Origin: a virus
IMG/VR virus record: IMGVR_UViG_3300021376_000070
Location: 1 to 56,371 of that record
DNA length: 56,371 nt
Strand: one strand, 5' to 3'
Shown here: positions 1-7,952 of the stretch, piece after piece
How positions within the stretch are numbered: the first letter of the stretch is position 1
Layout: every line of letters begins with the position of its first letter
Translations under genes and position numbers: made by a program
The notes under the pieces: generated by a model
Seen by the model: only the letters and a program-made list of their open reading frames with translations
Told to the model about the DNA's origin: nothing
Databases searched by the model: none

Positions 1-72
1 CGCACTGCGTCCGACCTCATCGGTCAAGGCATCTGCCGCGAACCGCATGAGTCCCGCAATTCAACTCAATAA
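1..72 (+). CDS. C-terminal end of an unknown gene, cut by window edge
   Basis: Frame 1 is open from the first base to a TAA at 70-72 and encodes about 23 residues. It lies 12 bases upstream of the next start and on the same strand as the operon that follows, so it is probably the tail of the preceding operon gene. Too little is visible to suggest a function. Confidence 0.5.
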   Translation, partial: RTASDLIGQGICREPHESRNSTQ

Positions 73-84
73 CAGGAGAACATC

Positions 85-384
85 ATGCAATTTTATGTAA
101 ACGAACGCAAGGCAGATCAGGTCTATTTCACCGCACCTACATTGGTCGCGGTGGACTACATGATCAAGAATCACCGTGTGCGAGTTGAGGGGTTTGACTA
201 TGGTCTGTTCATGGGTTGGGCATTGGCAGGAAAAGATGTTCGTGCGCGAGCATTCATTGACGGCAAACTGTTGCCCCCTTTCAGCGCACGCATTTATTCC
301 AAACGCAGACCGGTGTGGTTGCCCAGGAGGATCACCATTCGCGAATGGAATATGGCACTCGTTGCCTCCAACCTTAAATGTTAA
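85..384 (+). CDS. Hypothetical protein, 99 aa
   Basis: Start supported by AGGAG at 74-78, six bases before the ATG. The protein is basic and aromatic-rich, with no signal peptide, membrane segment or motif that I recognise. It is an early member of the left rightward operon and is followed by a perfect AAGGAGG for the next gene. Function unknown. Confidence 0.7.
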   Translation: MQFYVNERKADQVYFTAPTLVAVDYMIKNHRVRVEGFDYGLFMGWALAGKDVRARAFIDGKLLPPFSARIYSKRRPVWLPRRITIREWNMALVASNLKC

Positions 385-408
385 TTATTTAAATAAGGAG
401 GATAAACC

Positions 409-612
409 ATGAAGCGACACTTCGCCCAAACCAAAGCCCAGCGGCAAGCAGATTGGCTGGCTCGTTTCTCTGACGCAGTCATCACCCTCGATCAGCGCCA
501 TGCTGGGCGCATCGACTGGGACACCGCCAAGCACCTGTACTTCAGCGGCATGACGTTCGCGGATGCCGCCGCTCAGTACGTTCGCAACCGTTCAACTCAG
601 GATGCACCATGA
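409..612 (+). CDS. Hypothetical protein, 67 aa, probably helical
   Basis: Start preceded by AAGGAGG at 395-401 with a seven-base spacer, one of the best ribosome sites in the window. The product is mostly helix-forming (QRQADWLARF and later AKHLYF segments). Its TGA overlaps the ATG of the next small gene (ATGA), indicating translational coupling. No family recognised. Confidence 0.7.
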   Translation: MKRHFAQTKAQRQADWLARFSDAVITLDQRHAGRIDWDTAKHLYFSGMTFADAAAQYVRNRSTQDAP

Positions 613-716
613 AACCACGCAACTTCGTTGCCAAACACTCCCGCTCCAGCGGGGCTGGAAGGCATACCGTCCGCACAAAGTACGTTAGACAACCTAAGCA
701 CCGTAACAAGGAGTGA
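609..716 (+). CDS. Small basic protein, 35 aa
   Basis: ATG at 609 overlaps the previous stop as ATGA, and the ORF ends with TGA at 714-716. It begins MKPRNFVAKHSR and is rich in Arg, Lys and His. This resembles the very short, highly basic phage proteins beginning MKPRNxxAK (DUF7230-like from memory; not verified). The last codons carry the AAGGAG that serves the next gene. Nucleic-acid binding is possible from charge only. Confidence 0.55.
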   Translation: MKPRNFVAKHSRSSGAGRHTVRTKYVRQPKHRNKE

Positions 717-718
717 CA

Positions 719-1285
719 ATGCATACCATCAGAGAAGAATGGCTCAATGCCGCTGTCGAGGAACTCAGACCCATTTTCGACAGCAACGGCTATCCCCTGC
801 CCGAGCGCATCAGGGTGACCTGCGGCTTCCCCTCTAGCCGCGCCCGTGCCAACAACCGATTCATCGGTGAGCACTGGTCCCCCAAAGCATCGAGCGACAA
901 GCACCATGAAATCCTCATCTCCCCGGTGGTCGATGACAAGGTGCAGGTCTTCGCCACACTGGTCCATGAACTCGCCCACGCCGCCACTGACGGTGACGGT
1001 CACGGCAAAAAGTTTGTCAAGTGCGTCCGCTCCCTCTGGCTCGAAGGCAAGCCTACCGCAACCGTGGCAGGTGATACCTTCAAGACGAACTTCTCCAATC
1101 TCATGGCAGGTCTCGGAGACTACCCACATGCCCGTTTAAACATCGAGGCTGTGAGGAAAAAACAAACCACTCGGATGCTCAAAGCGTTTTGCCCGTCCTG
1201 TGGCTACACCGTGCGGCTCTCGCAGTACTGGGCGAATCAAGGTCTGCCGACCTGCCCCAATGACCGCAACACCCTGTCCCTTTAA
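719..1285 (+). CDS. SprT-like zinc metalloprotease domain protein
   Basis: The ATG at 719 is preferred over an in-frame GTG at 713 because AAGGAG sits at the right distance only from 719; this gives 188 aa. Residues 83-87 are HELAH, the HExxH zincin motif, and His95 (DGDGHGKKF) fits the third zinc ligand of SprT/Spartan proteins. A C-terminal zinc-ribbon-like part has CPSCGY and a later TCPND. SprT-like proteases cleave DNA-crosslinked or DNA-bound proteins; the phage role is unknown. It directly precedes an AAA+/vWA set. GTTTAAAC lies inside the gene at 1134. Confidence 0.85.
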   Translation: MHTIREEWLNAAVEELRPIFDSNGYPLPERIRVTCGFPSSRARANNRFIGEHWSPKASSDKHHEILISPVVDDKVQVFATLVHELAHAATDGDGHGKKFVKCVRSLWLEGKPTATVAGDTFKTNFSNLMAGLGDYPHARLNIEAVRKKQTTRMLKAFCPSCGYTVRLSQYWANQGLPTCPNDRNTLSL

Positions 1286-1303
1286 TTCATCGGAGGCTAA
1301 ACC

Positions 1304-2761
1304 ATGAACTACCAACAACGTCTTGCCCTGCTCTCGCTGGTCCAACTCAACACCGTGCTGGTCCAGCACAGCCAAGTCCCGCTCGATGACAAAAAAGCCG
1401 CTCAAGCCGCCGTCAAGGCGCTGATCGATGGCGGCATCGCCAACTGGGACAACGTGCTCAATGTCCAACCCGCGCCCAACATCGTCACCGCCAAGAGCGC
1501 CATCGACAATGACCTGCGCGACAAGGTCAATGCCTCCAACACCAGCGCGATCAACGCACTACGCTCTGCGGAGAGCGCCCTGCGGGAGGTCGGCACCCTC
1601 TCTGCCTCTGTGCGGTCCATGAACAACTCCATGCAGACCGAGTTTCGCACCCTCTCCGAGTCTCTGGTCTCCCGGGTGGACTCCATCAGCAAGCCTGACC
1701 CCGCCCGGATCAGCAACGAGATCACCCAGCAGGTCTCTGCCCTGTTCGATTCTTTCCGCGAAAAAGCAACTGAGCAGCAACTCAAGACCATCGCCGCCGC
1801 CCTGCCCTCCTTCACCGTTGCCCCCGCCAAGGATGTCTTCGGTGACACCTCCTGCGTCTACTCTGGCGAGGACTTCGGCAACATGGAGGTCGCCCTCTGG
1901 AACGATCCCCATGCCCCCGCCGTGGTCGATGACTATGTCTTCAACCCCGAGCACCTGCATCAGGCGCTCATCGCAATCGATGACCCCCTCCCAGACAACA
2001 CTTGGCTCGCTGGTGAGCGCGGCACAGGCAAGTCCGAGTTCGTGACTCAACTCGCAGCGCGGCTCAAGCGCCGCCTGTATCGCATCAACTTCGACGAAGC
2101 CCTTGAACGTGCCGATTTCATCGGTGGCAACAGCATCGAGTCTGGCTCGGTGGTCTGGAAGCCCGGGATCATCACTCAGGCAATCAAGCACCCCGGTGCG
2201 CTGGTCCTGCTCGATGAGATCGGCTTTGCCCGTGCTCAGTCACTCTCTGCCCTCCACGCCCTGTGCGAACGCTCCCCGCACCGTGCCATCACCATCAGCG
2301 AGACCGGAGAACGCATCCCTGTTGCTTCCCATGTCGCCTTTTTCTGCGCTGACAACAGCAACGGACACGGCGATGCCTCTGGCAACTTCGCAGGGGTGCG
2401 TGAACAAAACAGCGCGTTCATCGACCGTTTCTCCTTCACGCTGCTGTTCGACTACCTGCCCGAGAACGATGAGATCGGGCTGCTGGTCAACCGCACAGGC
2501 ATCACGCTCGACGCCGCTCGGATGATCGTGCAGTTCGCCAATGTGGCGCGTGAGAAGGCACGGGCAGGGCTGCTGACTCAGCCCCCCTCGCTGCGCCAGC
2601 TTCTGGCATGGGCACGGGCGGTCAAGAAGGGTATGCCTGTACAGGCTGCTTTTCGTAATGCCATCATCAACAAGTTCCCTGCGGACTGCTCGGTGGAACT
2701 GCAAGGGGTCTACACCTCTCATATCAACGAACGCGACTTCAAACTCGCACTGACCAAGTAA
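1304..2761 (+). CDS. CobS/MoxR-type AAA+ ATPase
   Basis: 485 aa. Start preceded by CGGAGG. Residues 1-200 are helical and coiled-coil-like. The ATPase core follows, with Walker A GERGTGKS near residue 237 and Walker B LVLLDEIG near 300, then a lid-like C-terminal region with LRQLLAWARAVKKG. This matches the AAA_5/CobS (MoxR-like) type commonly found in phages and labelled CobS, although no cobalamin pathway is present. MoxR-type ATPases work with vWA partners, and the next two genes supply a CobT-like pair eight bases downstream. Likely role: ATP-driven remodelling of an unknown target (inference). Confidence 0.88.
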   Translation: MNYQQRLALLSLVQLNTVLVQHSQVPLDDKKAAQAAVKALIDGGIANWDNVLNVQPAPNIVTAKSAIDNDLRDKVNASNTSAINALRSAESALREVGTLSASVRSMNNSMQTEFRTLSESLVSRVDSISKPDPARISNEITQQVSALFDSFREKATEQQLKTIAAALPSFTVAPAKDVFGDTSCVYSGEDFGNMEVALWNDPHAPAVVDDYVFNPEHLHQALIAIDDPLPDNTWLAGERGTGKSEFVTQLAARLKRRLYRINFDEALERADFIGGNSIESGSVVWKPGIITQAIKHPGALVLLDEIGFARAQSLSALHALCERSPHRAITISETGERIPVASHVAFFCADNSNGHGDASGNFAGVREQNSAFIDRFSFTLLFDYLPENDEIGLLVNRTGITLDAARMIVQFANVAREKARAGLLTQPPSLRQLLAWARAVKKGMPVQAAFRNAIINKFPADCSVELQGVYTSHINERDFKLALTK

Positions 2762-2769
2762 GGATCACC

Positions 2770-3762
2770 ATGATTGCACTGGAAGCAAAGCGCGGAGTCG
2801 AGGCGACTCTGGAGCGCGTCTACAAAGCCACCAGCAACAGCTTTGAAAAGCTGGTTGTCTCTTGGTCAGGCTCCACCGCCGGGATCAAGAACGAGGGGGA
2901 CACAACCTACATCATGTTCCCCGGCATCGATGAGACCAAGCCCGTCTCGCAATCGATGTTCAACGAGTTCATCGGCTACGCGCTGCATGAACTCGGACAC
3001 AAATGGTTCACCGAGGATGAGCCTTGGGACATAGCCCGAGAACAGCACGGCGACTATGTCGGCAAGCTGATCAACGGGCTGGAAGACCCGCGCATCGAGC
3101 AGAAGGTCATCGACTCAGGCTACGCACCCAATGCTAGGTCTCTGTTTGAGTTCCTGACCAATCAAATCCTCCGCAAAGATGGCTATGTCAAGCCTGATGA
3201 CTTCAAAAACATCCCGTTCATGCTCGCCATCGAGGGTCGCCGTTTAAACGGATATGAGGTCTGCGTCCCGTCCATCATCGATGCATCACCGTACAAGGTC
3301 GAACTGCGCTGGGCACTCAAAGCAGCCAAGCAAGCAAAAAATACGCACCGCATCGCACAGATCGCCATCGAACTGTATGCACGGCTCAAGCAGACCCGTC
3401 AGCAGCAGCAGCAACCCGGGGAGTCGGGAGAGCAACCCGGGGGGTCGGATCAGCAGCCGGGTCAGCAACCGGGTCAGCCCGGGGATCAGCCGGGAGAACA
3501 GTCGGGAGAGCAGCCCGGGGATGCCTCTCAGACCGATCAGAACGGCGCAGGAGACGCGCAAACGCCCGGGGAAGGGGTAGACAAGGGTTCAGAGGAAAAC
3601 GGCTCTGGCAACGGCTCTGGACACTCCGAACCCACAGGCAGGGATGTCGAGCCTGTTGCACTGATTCAAGACCGCTGCGAGGGCATCCGATCCAAGGCTG
3701 ATGAGGTACGCGCAAGACCTCATCCCGGCAAGCCCATCTGGGCACGTATCGACTTCATTTGA
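2770..3762 (+). CDS. CobT-like protein, N-terminal zincin-like part
   Basis: 330 aa. Residues 73-77 are HELGH, an HExxH motif, followed by NGLEDPRIE at 102-110, which resembles the third-ligand region of vWA-associated putative metallopeptidases. Residues about 210-280 are a Gln/Pro/Gly/Glu-rich linker (repeated QPG). Phage CobT-like proteins usually continue into a vWA domain. Here the frame stops at TGA 3760-3762 and the vWA domain resumes in the same frame as a separate ORF at 3772, with GGAGG lying between. So this is either a genuine two-gene version or a recently split gene. Confidence 0.75.
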   Translation: MIALEAKRGVEATLERVYKATSNSFEKLVVSWSGSTAGIKNEGDTTYIMFPGIDETKPVSQSMFNEFIGYALHELGHKWFTEDEPWDIAREQHGDYVGKLINGLEDPRIEQKVIDSGYAPNARSLFEFLTNQILRKDGYVKPDDFKNIPFMLAIEGRRLNGYEVCVPSIIDASPYKVELRWALKAAKQAKNTHRIAQIAIELYARLKQTRQQQQQPGESGEQPGGSDQQPGQQPGQPGDQPGEQSGEQPGDASQTDQNGAGDAQTPGEGVDKGSEENGSGNGSGHSEPTGRDVEPVALIQDRCEGIRSKADEVRARPHPGKPIWARIDFI

Positions 3763-3771
3763 GGAGGCTTT

Positions 3772-4593
3772 ATGCAAATGAACAAACAACTGGGTCAGGC
3801 GCGATACGCTGATGACCTTGTCAATGTGCCGCAGGGCATGGGCATGACCCGCAACAATCTCCAGCGTCTGCTGCGCTCGCTGGACTTTGTCGGCTGGAGC
3901 AAGTCGGAAGAGTCCGGGCGATTGGACCGCCGCGCACTGACCAAGTTCGCCATCGGATCTGCCAATGTGTTCAGCCGCCGTCAGTATGTGGAGGCTGAGA
4001 CCTCGGCGGTCTCGGTCCTGATCGACTGCTCTGGGTCGATGAATGACGGCACCCCCGGGTCCAACATCAGCAAGATCACGGTCGCCCAGACCATCACGGT
4101 GCATTTGTCAAATCTGCTGCACAAGGCGCGAGTGCCCTTCACCGTGACGGGGTTTCGCTCTGGCAAGAATGAGTACCTGAATGAGTACCCAGAGGGCGGC
4201 GGTCGCGTCGAGTCTCCGCAATTTATCCCGTTCAAACCGTGGAGACAGTCGCTGCTGCGATCCATCCCTGCGCTTGGCAATATCAAGCAGTGCGCCTACT
4301 CAGGCACACCAGATTACTCTGCCATTGCCAATGCCATCGACGATCTGGCGCAGCGTCCTGAACACCGCCGCATCCTGTTCATCCTGACTGATGCCAACGG
4401 TTACATGAGGTCTCATATGCAGCACCTTCAAACCTTGGCAGACAAGGTCGGGGTCACCATCGTCGCCATCGGTATCAAGTCGCCTGATGTACTCGATTGC
4501 TTCGTAGATGCGGTCAACGTGGACAAGATCGAAGACCTCGGTGCCACCGCATTCAATCAACTGCTCAAGACTGTAAGGAGGAAGGTCGCATGA
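3772..4593 (+). CDS. CobT-like von Willebrand factor A domain protein
   Basis: 273 aa. Residues 81-90 (SVLIDCSGSM) contain the metal-ion-dependent adhesion site D85-x-S87-x-S89. Later vWA-type elements include FILTDANG and TIVAIGIKS. This is the usual partner of MoxR/CobS ATPases. The ATG is four bases after GGAGG at 3763-3767 and in frame with the upstream CobT-like ORF, separated only by TGA and three sense codons, so reinitiation or rare read-through could link them. Stop overlaps the next start (ATGA). Confidence 0.85.
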   Translation: MQMNKQLGQARYADDLVNVPQGMGMTRNNLQRLLRSLDFVGWSKSEESGRLDRRALTKFAIGSANVFSRRQYVEAETSAVSVLIDCSGSMNDGTPGSNISKITVAQTITVHLSNLLHKARVPFTVTGFRSGKNEYLNEYPEGGGRVESPQFIPFKPWRQSLLRSIPALGNIKQCAYSGTPDYSAIANAIDDLAQRPEHRRILFILTDANGYMRSHMQHLQTLADKVGVTIVAIGIKSPDVLDCFVDAVNVDKIEDLGATAFNQLLKTVRRKVA

Positions 4594-4775
4594 CGTTAGT
4601 TAACAAGGAGGGCAAGCCCGTCGAGACGGGCGCTCTGCTGCACGGGAGCCAGAGGTATGTCTACCTCGGGCATGATGGCAAGCAGATCAACATTCAATCA
4701 ACCGACGGCAGGAAAATCTTTCTCTGGGTAGACCCTGCTCGGTTCAATCTCAAGTTTCAAAAGGAGGCATCATGA
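4590..4775 (+). CDS. Hypothetical protein, 61 aa
   Basis: ATG at 4590 overlaps the vWA stop and follows AAGGAGG at 4575-4581, so this start is preferred over upstream in-frame codons. The sequence suggests a small beta-rich fold (YVYLGHDGKQINIQ, KIFLWVD). Coupled at both ends by ATGA overlaps. Family not recognised. Confidence 0.65.
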   Translation: MTLVNKEGKPVETGALLHGSQRYVYLGHDGKQINIQSTDGRKIFLWVDPARFNLKFQKEAS

Positions 4776-4939
4776 GAACTTTCATTCATTTCATCGCGCT
4801 GGTTTTCCTAGCGCTGCTGCTGACCATCGGCATACTCGATTGGCTCAGTGGGTGCGGGGAGTCATGGGTGCAGTCAGATGGCACCCGACTCGCGGGTGAG
4901 TGCATCGGGCGTGAGTTTGTGTTTAATCTTTTCAAGTGA
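4772..4939 (+). CDS. Small membrane protein, 55 aa
   Basis: ATG at 4772 overlaps the previous stop (ATGA) and is preceded by AAGGAGG. Residues 5-23 form one strong hydrophobic segment (FIALVFLALLLTIGIL), followed by a short polar tail with three cysteines or near-cysteine positions (GCGES, GECIG). An N-terminal membrane anchor, or a signal peptide, with a small exposed tail is likely. Function unknown. Confidence 0.6.
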   Translation: MRTFIHFIALVFLALLLTIGILDWLSGCGESWVQSDGTRLAGECIGREFVFNLFK

Positions 4940-4946
4940 GGCAATC

Positions 4947-5366
4947 ATGGGTAACAGAGCAGTCATTACAGCAAGTCAATCTAAGACAGAGGGCATCGGC
5001 ATCTATCTGCACTGGGCAGGGGACATCAACTCAGTCATTGCTTTGCTCGACGCAGCCAAGCAACTGGGCTTTCGGTGTCCCACCACAGACAATAGCTATG
5101 GCATGGCAAGGCTATGCAGCATTGCTTGCCTTATCAGCGGGGTGCGTAGCGAGACGGGGGTAGGCATCAACACCCTGCCAGGACTCGATTGCGACAATTG
5201 GGATAACGGGGTTTATGTCATCGGTCCCAACTGGAGCCTGATAGATCGATGGGGCAAGGGTAGTGTTCCTCTGACCCCGGAGAGCATAGAAGCAGCGCGT
5301 AAGAGCAAAACCTATCAACAAGTGATGGGCATCCTGACCCGTGAACTCGATGCCATTGTGGAGTAA
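4947..5366 (+). CDS. Conserved phage hypothetical protein, 139 aa
   Basis: The ATG at 4947 is chosen over upstream in-frame starts because it follows the previous stop closely (seven bases). Begins MGNRAVITASQ. The IGIYLHWAG segment and a later GNIGTLPGLDCDNWD-like stretch (TLPGLDCDNWDNGVY) suggest a compact alpha/beta fold. I have the impression that this type is common in phage early regions, but no function is known to me. Confidence 0.7.
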   Translation: MGNRAVITASQSKTEGIGIYLHWAGDINSVIALLDAAKQLGFRCPTTDNSYGMARLCSIACLISGVRSETGVGINTLPGLDCDNWDNGVYVIGPNWSLIDRWGKGSVPLTPESIEAARKSKTYQQVMGILTRELDAIVE

Positions 5367-5368
5367 CC

Positions 5369-5566
5369 ATGATCATTAATTTGAGCAACAACTACAAACT
5401 CCATATTGCTGTCACCCCCACTACGGGAGATCAATACCACCTCAAGATCGAGTCCCAGTGGCTCGGCGCGAAAGACCCGCAAGGGTTGCAGCGGGTATGG
5501 TCGGCAACCATGTCCAAGAAAAACCTGCTGGATCTGACCGAAACCATTCTCAAAGCAACGAAATGA
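5369..5566 (+). CDS. Hypothetical protein, 65 aa
   Basis: Starts two bases after the previous stop. Beta-rich (YKLHIAVTP, YHLKIESQWL) with a helical C-terminus. Its stop overlaps the next ATG (ATGA). No recognisable motif. Confidence 0.6.
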   Translation: MIINLSNNYKLHIAVTPTTGDQYHLKIESQWLGAKDPQGLQRVWSATMSKKNLLDLTETILKATK

Positions 5567-5805
5567 TACTAGTCGAAGACTGGAGCGAGGAGTTCCGTCA
5601 TCAGTGCGAAGTCCGGATGGTCATACGCTGGCGCATGGAGGATCGAGACCGTGCGCTGCGTTACCTTGAGGGCGTCAAGCAAAAACGTGGTGATGACAAA
5701 CTGGAGCGCGATGTGCGCGAGCAATGGAAGATGGGCAACCGAGGAAAGGAGAACGAATGGAAGTCCGAATCAGAAAAAGACAACGAGTCCTCTGGAAGGG
5801 AATGA
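5563..5805 (+). CDS. Hypothetical charged protein, 80 aa
   Basis: ATG at 5563 overlaps the previous TGA. The helical, strongly charged sequence has a central YLEGVKQKRG, resembling small phage proteins grouped as DUF7696 (from memory; unverified). The last third is unusually rich in Lys, Glu and Ser, and that DNA overlaps the next gene in another frame, which may explain its low complexity. Confidence 0.6.
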   Translation: MILVEDWSEEFRHQCEVRMVIRWRMEDRDRALRYLEGVKQKRGDDKLERDVREQWKMGNRGKENEWKSESEKDNESSGRE

Positions 5806-5909
5806 TCGGGACCGTGCTTTCCTCCGGGCGGTCGGAGTATCTGGTCGCCTTCAAGCTGGTCTGTCAGTATGTACCCAAGAACCAGTGCGAGCTTGTTTAC
5901 GGCAAATGA
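5757..5909 (+). CDS. Hypothetical protein, 50 aa
   Basis: ATG at 5757 follows AAGGAG at 5746-5751 within the upstream gene and gives a 49-base overlap. The basic N-terminus is followed by beta-like segments (RVLWKGMIGTVL, EYLVAFKLVCQYV), suggesting a small barrel. It is the last gene before the terminator at 5914. Function unknown. Confidence 0.55.
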   Translation: MEVRIRKRQRVLWKGMIGTVLSSGRSEYLVAFKLVCQYVPKNQCELVYGK

Positions 5910-5913
5910 AACA

Positions 5914-5948
5914 ACCCCGGCAGGGCAACCTGACCGGGGTATTTTTTT
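5914..5948 (+). terminator. Rho-independent terminator of the left operon
   Basis: Stem arms ACCCCGG (5914-5920) and CCGGGGT (5934-5940) are perfectly complementary. The loop can form a further GG/CC pair, and seven T follow at 5942-5948. It lies directly after the last rightward gene and before the convergent primase gene. Confidence 0.9.
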
Positions 5949-5953
5949 GTCCA

Positions 5954-6019
5954 TCTGAAGTGCATCTCTACCGCAATTGCGTCTGAAGTCACCGCAGTTG
6001 CGGTCAGCGTTTAAACGCT
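5954..6019. repeat. Cluster of short direct and inverted repeats between convergent genes
   Basis: TCTGAAGT occurs at 5954-5961 and 5982-5989, each followed by an ACCGCA-R-TTGCG block. The first block contains the perfect palindrome CGCAATTGCG (5972-5981). The second is ACCGCAGTTGCGGT (5991-6004), with six-base arms around a two-base centre. A third palindrome, AGCGTTTAAACGCT (6006-6019), follows immediately. This could be a protein-binding site or a retained duplication. Confidence 0.55.
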
Positions 6020-6022
6020 CCC

Positions 6023-7708
6023 TCAAAAGGCATCGACTTGTTCGTTGTAGGTGCCGGTGACCTTGTCGTAGTTGAGCAAAACCTCTCCCTGCGTACCCAC
6101 CCAGCGGTATCTAGATTTCCAGACCGCTATCTCGACCCCGGTCTGCGCCCTGTGGACCGTCAGACCGCAATCGGCTTTTGCCCACCATGCCATCGATCCT
6201 GATATAGCCATGCCATCAGGACGGGGCAGATCGTTGCCAGATCGCTGGACTTTGGAGGGGTGAGCCACGAACCAGACATGAACCCCGAACGCCTTGGCGA
6301 AGGCTTGGACACGGGTCAGCATATCGCTGATTGCCCCGGTCTCTGAATCCCCCCGGTTCTTCATGTCGATGTAGTTATAGGGATCAATGACCATGCCCCT
6401 GATCCCCAGCCTTGCCACCGCCGCCTGTGCCCTGCTGAGAATGGAATCAATCGTGGCGGGTTCGACCGTCTCGGAGTCCATGAACAGGAAGTGATCGGTG
6501 ACCCATTTAAACGATGACTCCCTCTCCTCGTCGTTCATCCGGTGGGTGCCCTCGAAGAATCTTTTCTCGGCATAAATCTCCATGAACCTCGTGATATGCA
6601 CCTCGGGTTGATTCTCAAAAGAACAGACCGCAAACTTCCATTGGTGCTGTTTTGCAAGGTTGACCATCAACTGATCTACGAAGTTACTCTTGCCGTTGGA
6701 GGGGTATCCTGTGACTACGGTCAACTGCCCCGGAGCCACGGTGTAAATCTGGTCAAGGGATGTGTAGCCGGTTGAGACTCCCTTGCCTGTACCTTTGCTC
6801 CACAAGTCCTGCACCCTGTCCACGAACTTGGTGGCAGAGCTTAAACCCTCAACGGGGTAAGGCTCGGCGGCATCAATGATGGAGCGGACCTTCTCCACGC
6901 CATCAGCTATCAGCACCTCGTTTAAATCCTTTTTGTCGAACTTGGTAAGACGGCACTTGTGTTTGCCGATTCGCCTTGCCAACTCTTCTGCCAGAGCTTG
7001 ACCGGGTCCATCGTTGTCTGTGGCGATGACGATGTAGGGAGCTTTGGAGAGGGTCTCATGGGCATTCCAGACGAAGGAAAACTTCTTGTCCTCACTAGCA
7101 GTCACTTTGCCATTGACCACCTTCATGGGCGCACCAGAGGGAACCGAGACCACATTCTCAATCCCGCACTCGATGCCTGTGAGGGCATCGATCTCACCCT
7201 CAACAATGATGATGGGCTTGGCGGGGTCTACCTGATCAATGCCGAAGAAGTCATGGGCACCACCTGCGTCCTGCGTGAAGTCCTTGTCCTCGATGCAGCG
7301 GTACTTGGCGGCGGTCAGTGCCCCGCTGCGGTAGTAGGGAAAGCCAATAGCCGGGGCGCTCTTGCCAAGCCGTTGAAACCATTTATCTGCTGAGAAGAGC
7401 TTCATCTTGTCAGCGGTCTCCTTGCTGATGCCCCGCTTGATTAAGAACTCGTAGTGAGGCTGTTGCAGTGATGACTGCGTGATGGTGGGTTGAGGGACTG
7501 CCGACAATTTTCTCTCCATGCGTTTAAACGGAACGCTGCCACTGACTCCGCAATGATGGCAGTGGTACACCCACGCATCATCCCTGCGGGTGACGACCAG
7601 TTCTTTGAGATTGGATTTCCTGCGTTGCGGTGAGCAACTGGGACAAGCTACACGCTGCGTATCGTCAACGTGCAAAGCAGATACGAATGATTGAACCTCG
7701 TTCAACAC
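6023..7708 (-). CDS. DNA primase-helicase (T7 gp4/Twinkle-like)
   Basis: 561 aa. N-terminal zinc ribbon with Cys22, Cys25, Cys50 and Cys53 (CPSC, CHHC). A TOPRIM-like core has IIIVEGEIDALT near residue 168 and IATDNDGPG, and a RecA-type hexameric helicase domain has Walker A GYPSNGKS near 336 and a Walker B-like GMVIDPYNYID. This is the expected architecture and length for a fused phage primase and 5'-3' helicase that makes primers and unwinds DNA at the fork. It is read leftward, towards the terminator of the left operon, with the small HNH gene upstream. Confidence 0.95.
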   Translation of the reverse strand: MLNEVQSFVSALHVDDTQRVACPSCSPQRRKSNLKELVVTRRDDAWVYHCHHCGVSGSVPFKRMERKLSAVPQPTITQSSLQQPHYEFLIKRGISKETADKMKLFSADKWFQRLGKSAPAIGFPYYRSGALTAAKYRCIEDKDFTQDAGGAHDFFGIDQVDPAKPIIIVEGEIDALTGIECGIENVVSVPSGAPMKVVNGKVTASEDKKFSFVWNAHETLSKAPYIVIATDNDGPGQALAEELARRIGKHKCRLTKFDKKDLNEVLIADGVEKVRSIIDAAEPYPVEGLSSATKFVDRVQDLWSKGTGKGVSTGYTSLDQIYTVAPGQLTVVTGYPSNGKSNFVDQLMVNLAKQHQWKFAVCSFENQPEVHITRFMEIYAEKRFFEGTHRMNDEERESSFKWVTDHFLFMDSETVEPATIDSILSRAQAAVARLGIRGMVIDPYNYIDMKNRGDSETGAISDMLTRVQAFAKAFGVHVWFVAHPSKVQRSGNDLPRPDGMAISGSMAWWAKADCGLTVHRAQTGVEIAVWKSRYRWVGTQGEVLLNYDKVTGTYNEQVDAF

Positions 7709-7727
7709 TGGTTAGCCTCCGGTGTAT

Positions 7728-7952
7728 TTACTTCTTGTTGTCGCTCTTGTTCTTCGACCGCGAGCGCAACCTCAGATTGCCTGTGGTGGTCTTACCGCCC
7801 CTCCTGATGGGCTTGATGTGATTGATATCCTTCCCTGTTCTGTCAATGCCGCTCTTATCGTACAAACGCCGAGCCTTCTGTCTTTCCAAGAAGCCCTCGA
7901 CATCCCCTCTCTTCTTTTGAAGCTGGTACTCGCGCTTGTAATTTCTCTGCAT
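7728..7952 (-). CDS. Small HNH-type endonuclease-like protein
   Basis: 74 aa, very basic. The pattern DRTGKDINHIKPIRRGG followed by GNLRLRSRSKNKS matches the H..GG..N..L core of compact HNH nucleases, but the second metal-binding Cys pairs of larger HNH proteins are absent. Located 19 bases upstream of the primase-helicase. There is no good Shine-Dalgarno; a TATAGT box about 13 bases upstream of the ATG could give a near-leaderless message. Could be a nicking nuclease or a domesticated DNA-binding protein. Confidence 0.65.
   Translation of the reverse strand: MQRNYKREYQLQKKRGDVEGFLERQKARRLYDKSGIDRTGKDINHIKPIRRGGKTTTGNLRLRSRSKNKSDNKK

Noticed and set aside
542-1129. 195-aa leftward reading opposite the SprT-like gene
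   Set aside because: Antisense shadow of a well-supported gene; no own ribosome site or motif.
1559-2191. 210-aa leftward reading opposite the AAA+ gene
   Set aside because: Antisense of conserved Walker motifs; no supporting signals.
3412-3590. QPG-rich stretch as a mobile or satellite repeat
   Set aside because: It is a coding low-complexity linker in the CobT-like protein; CobT-type proteins often have such linkers.
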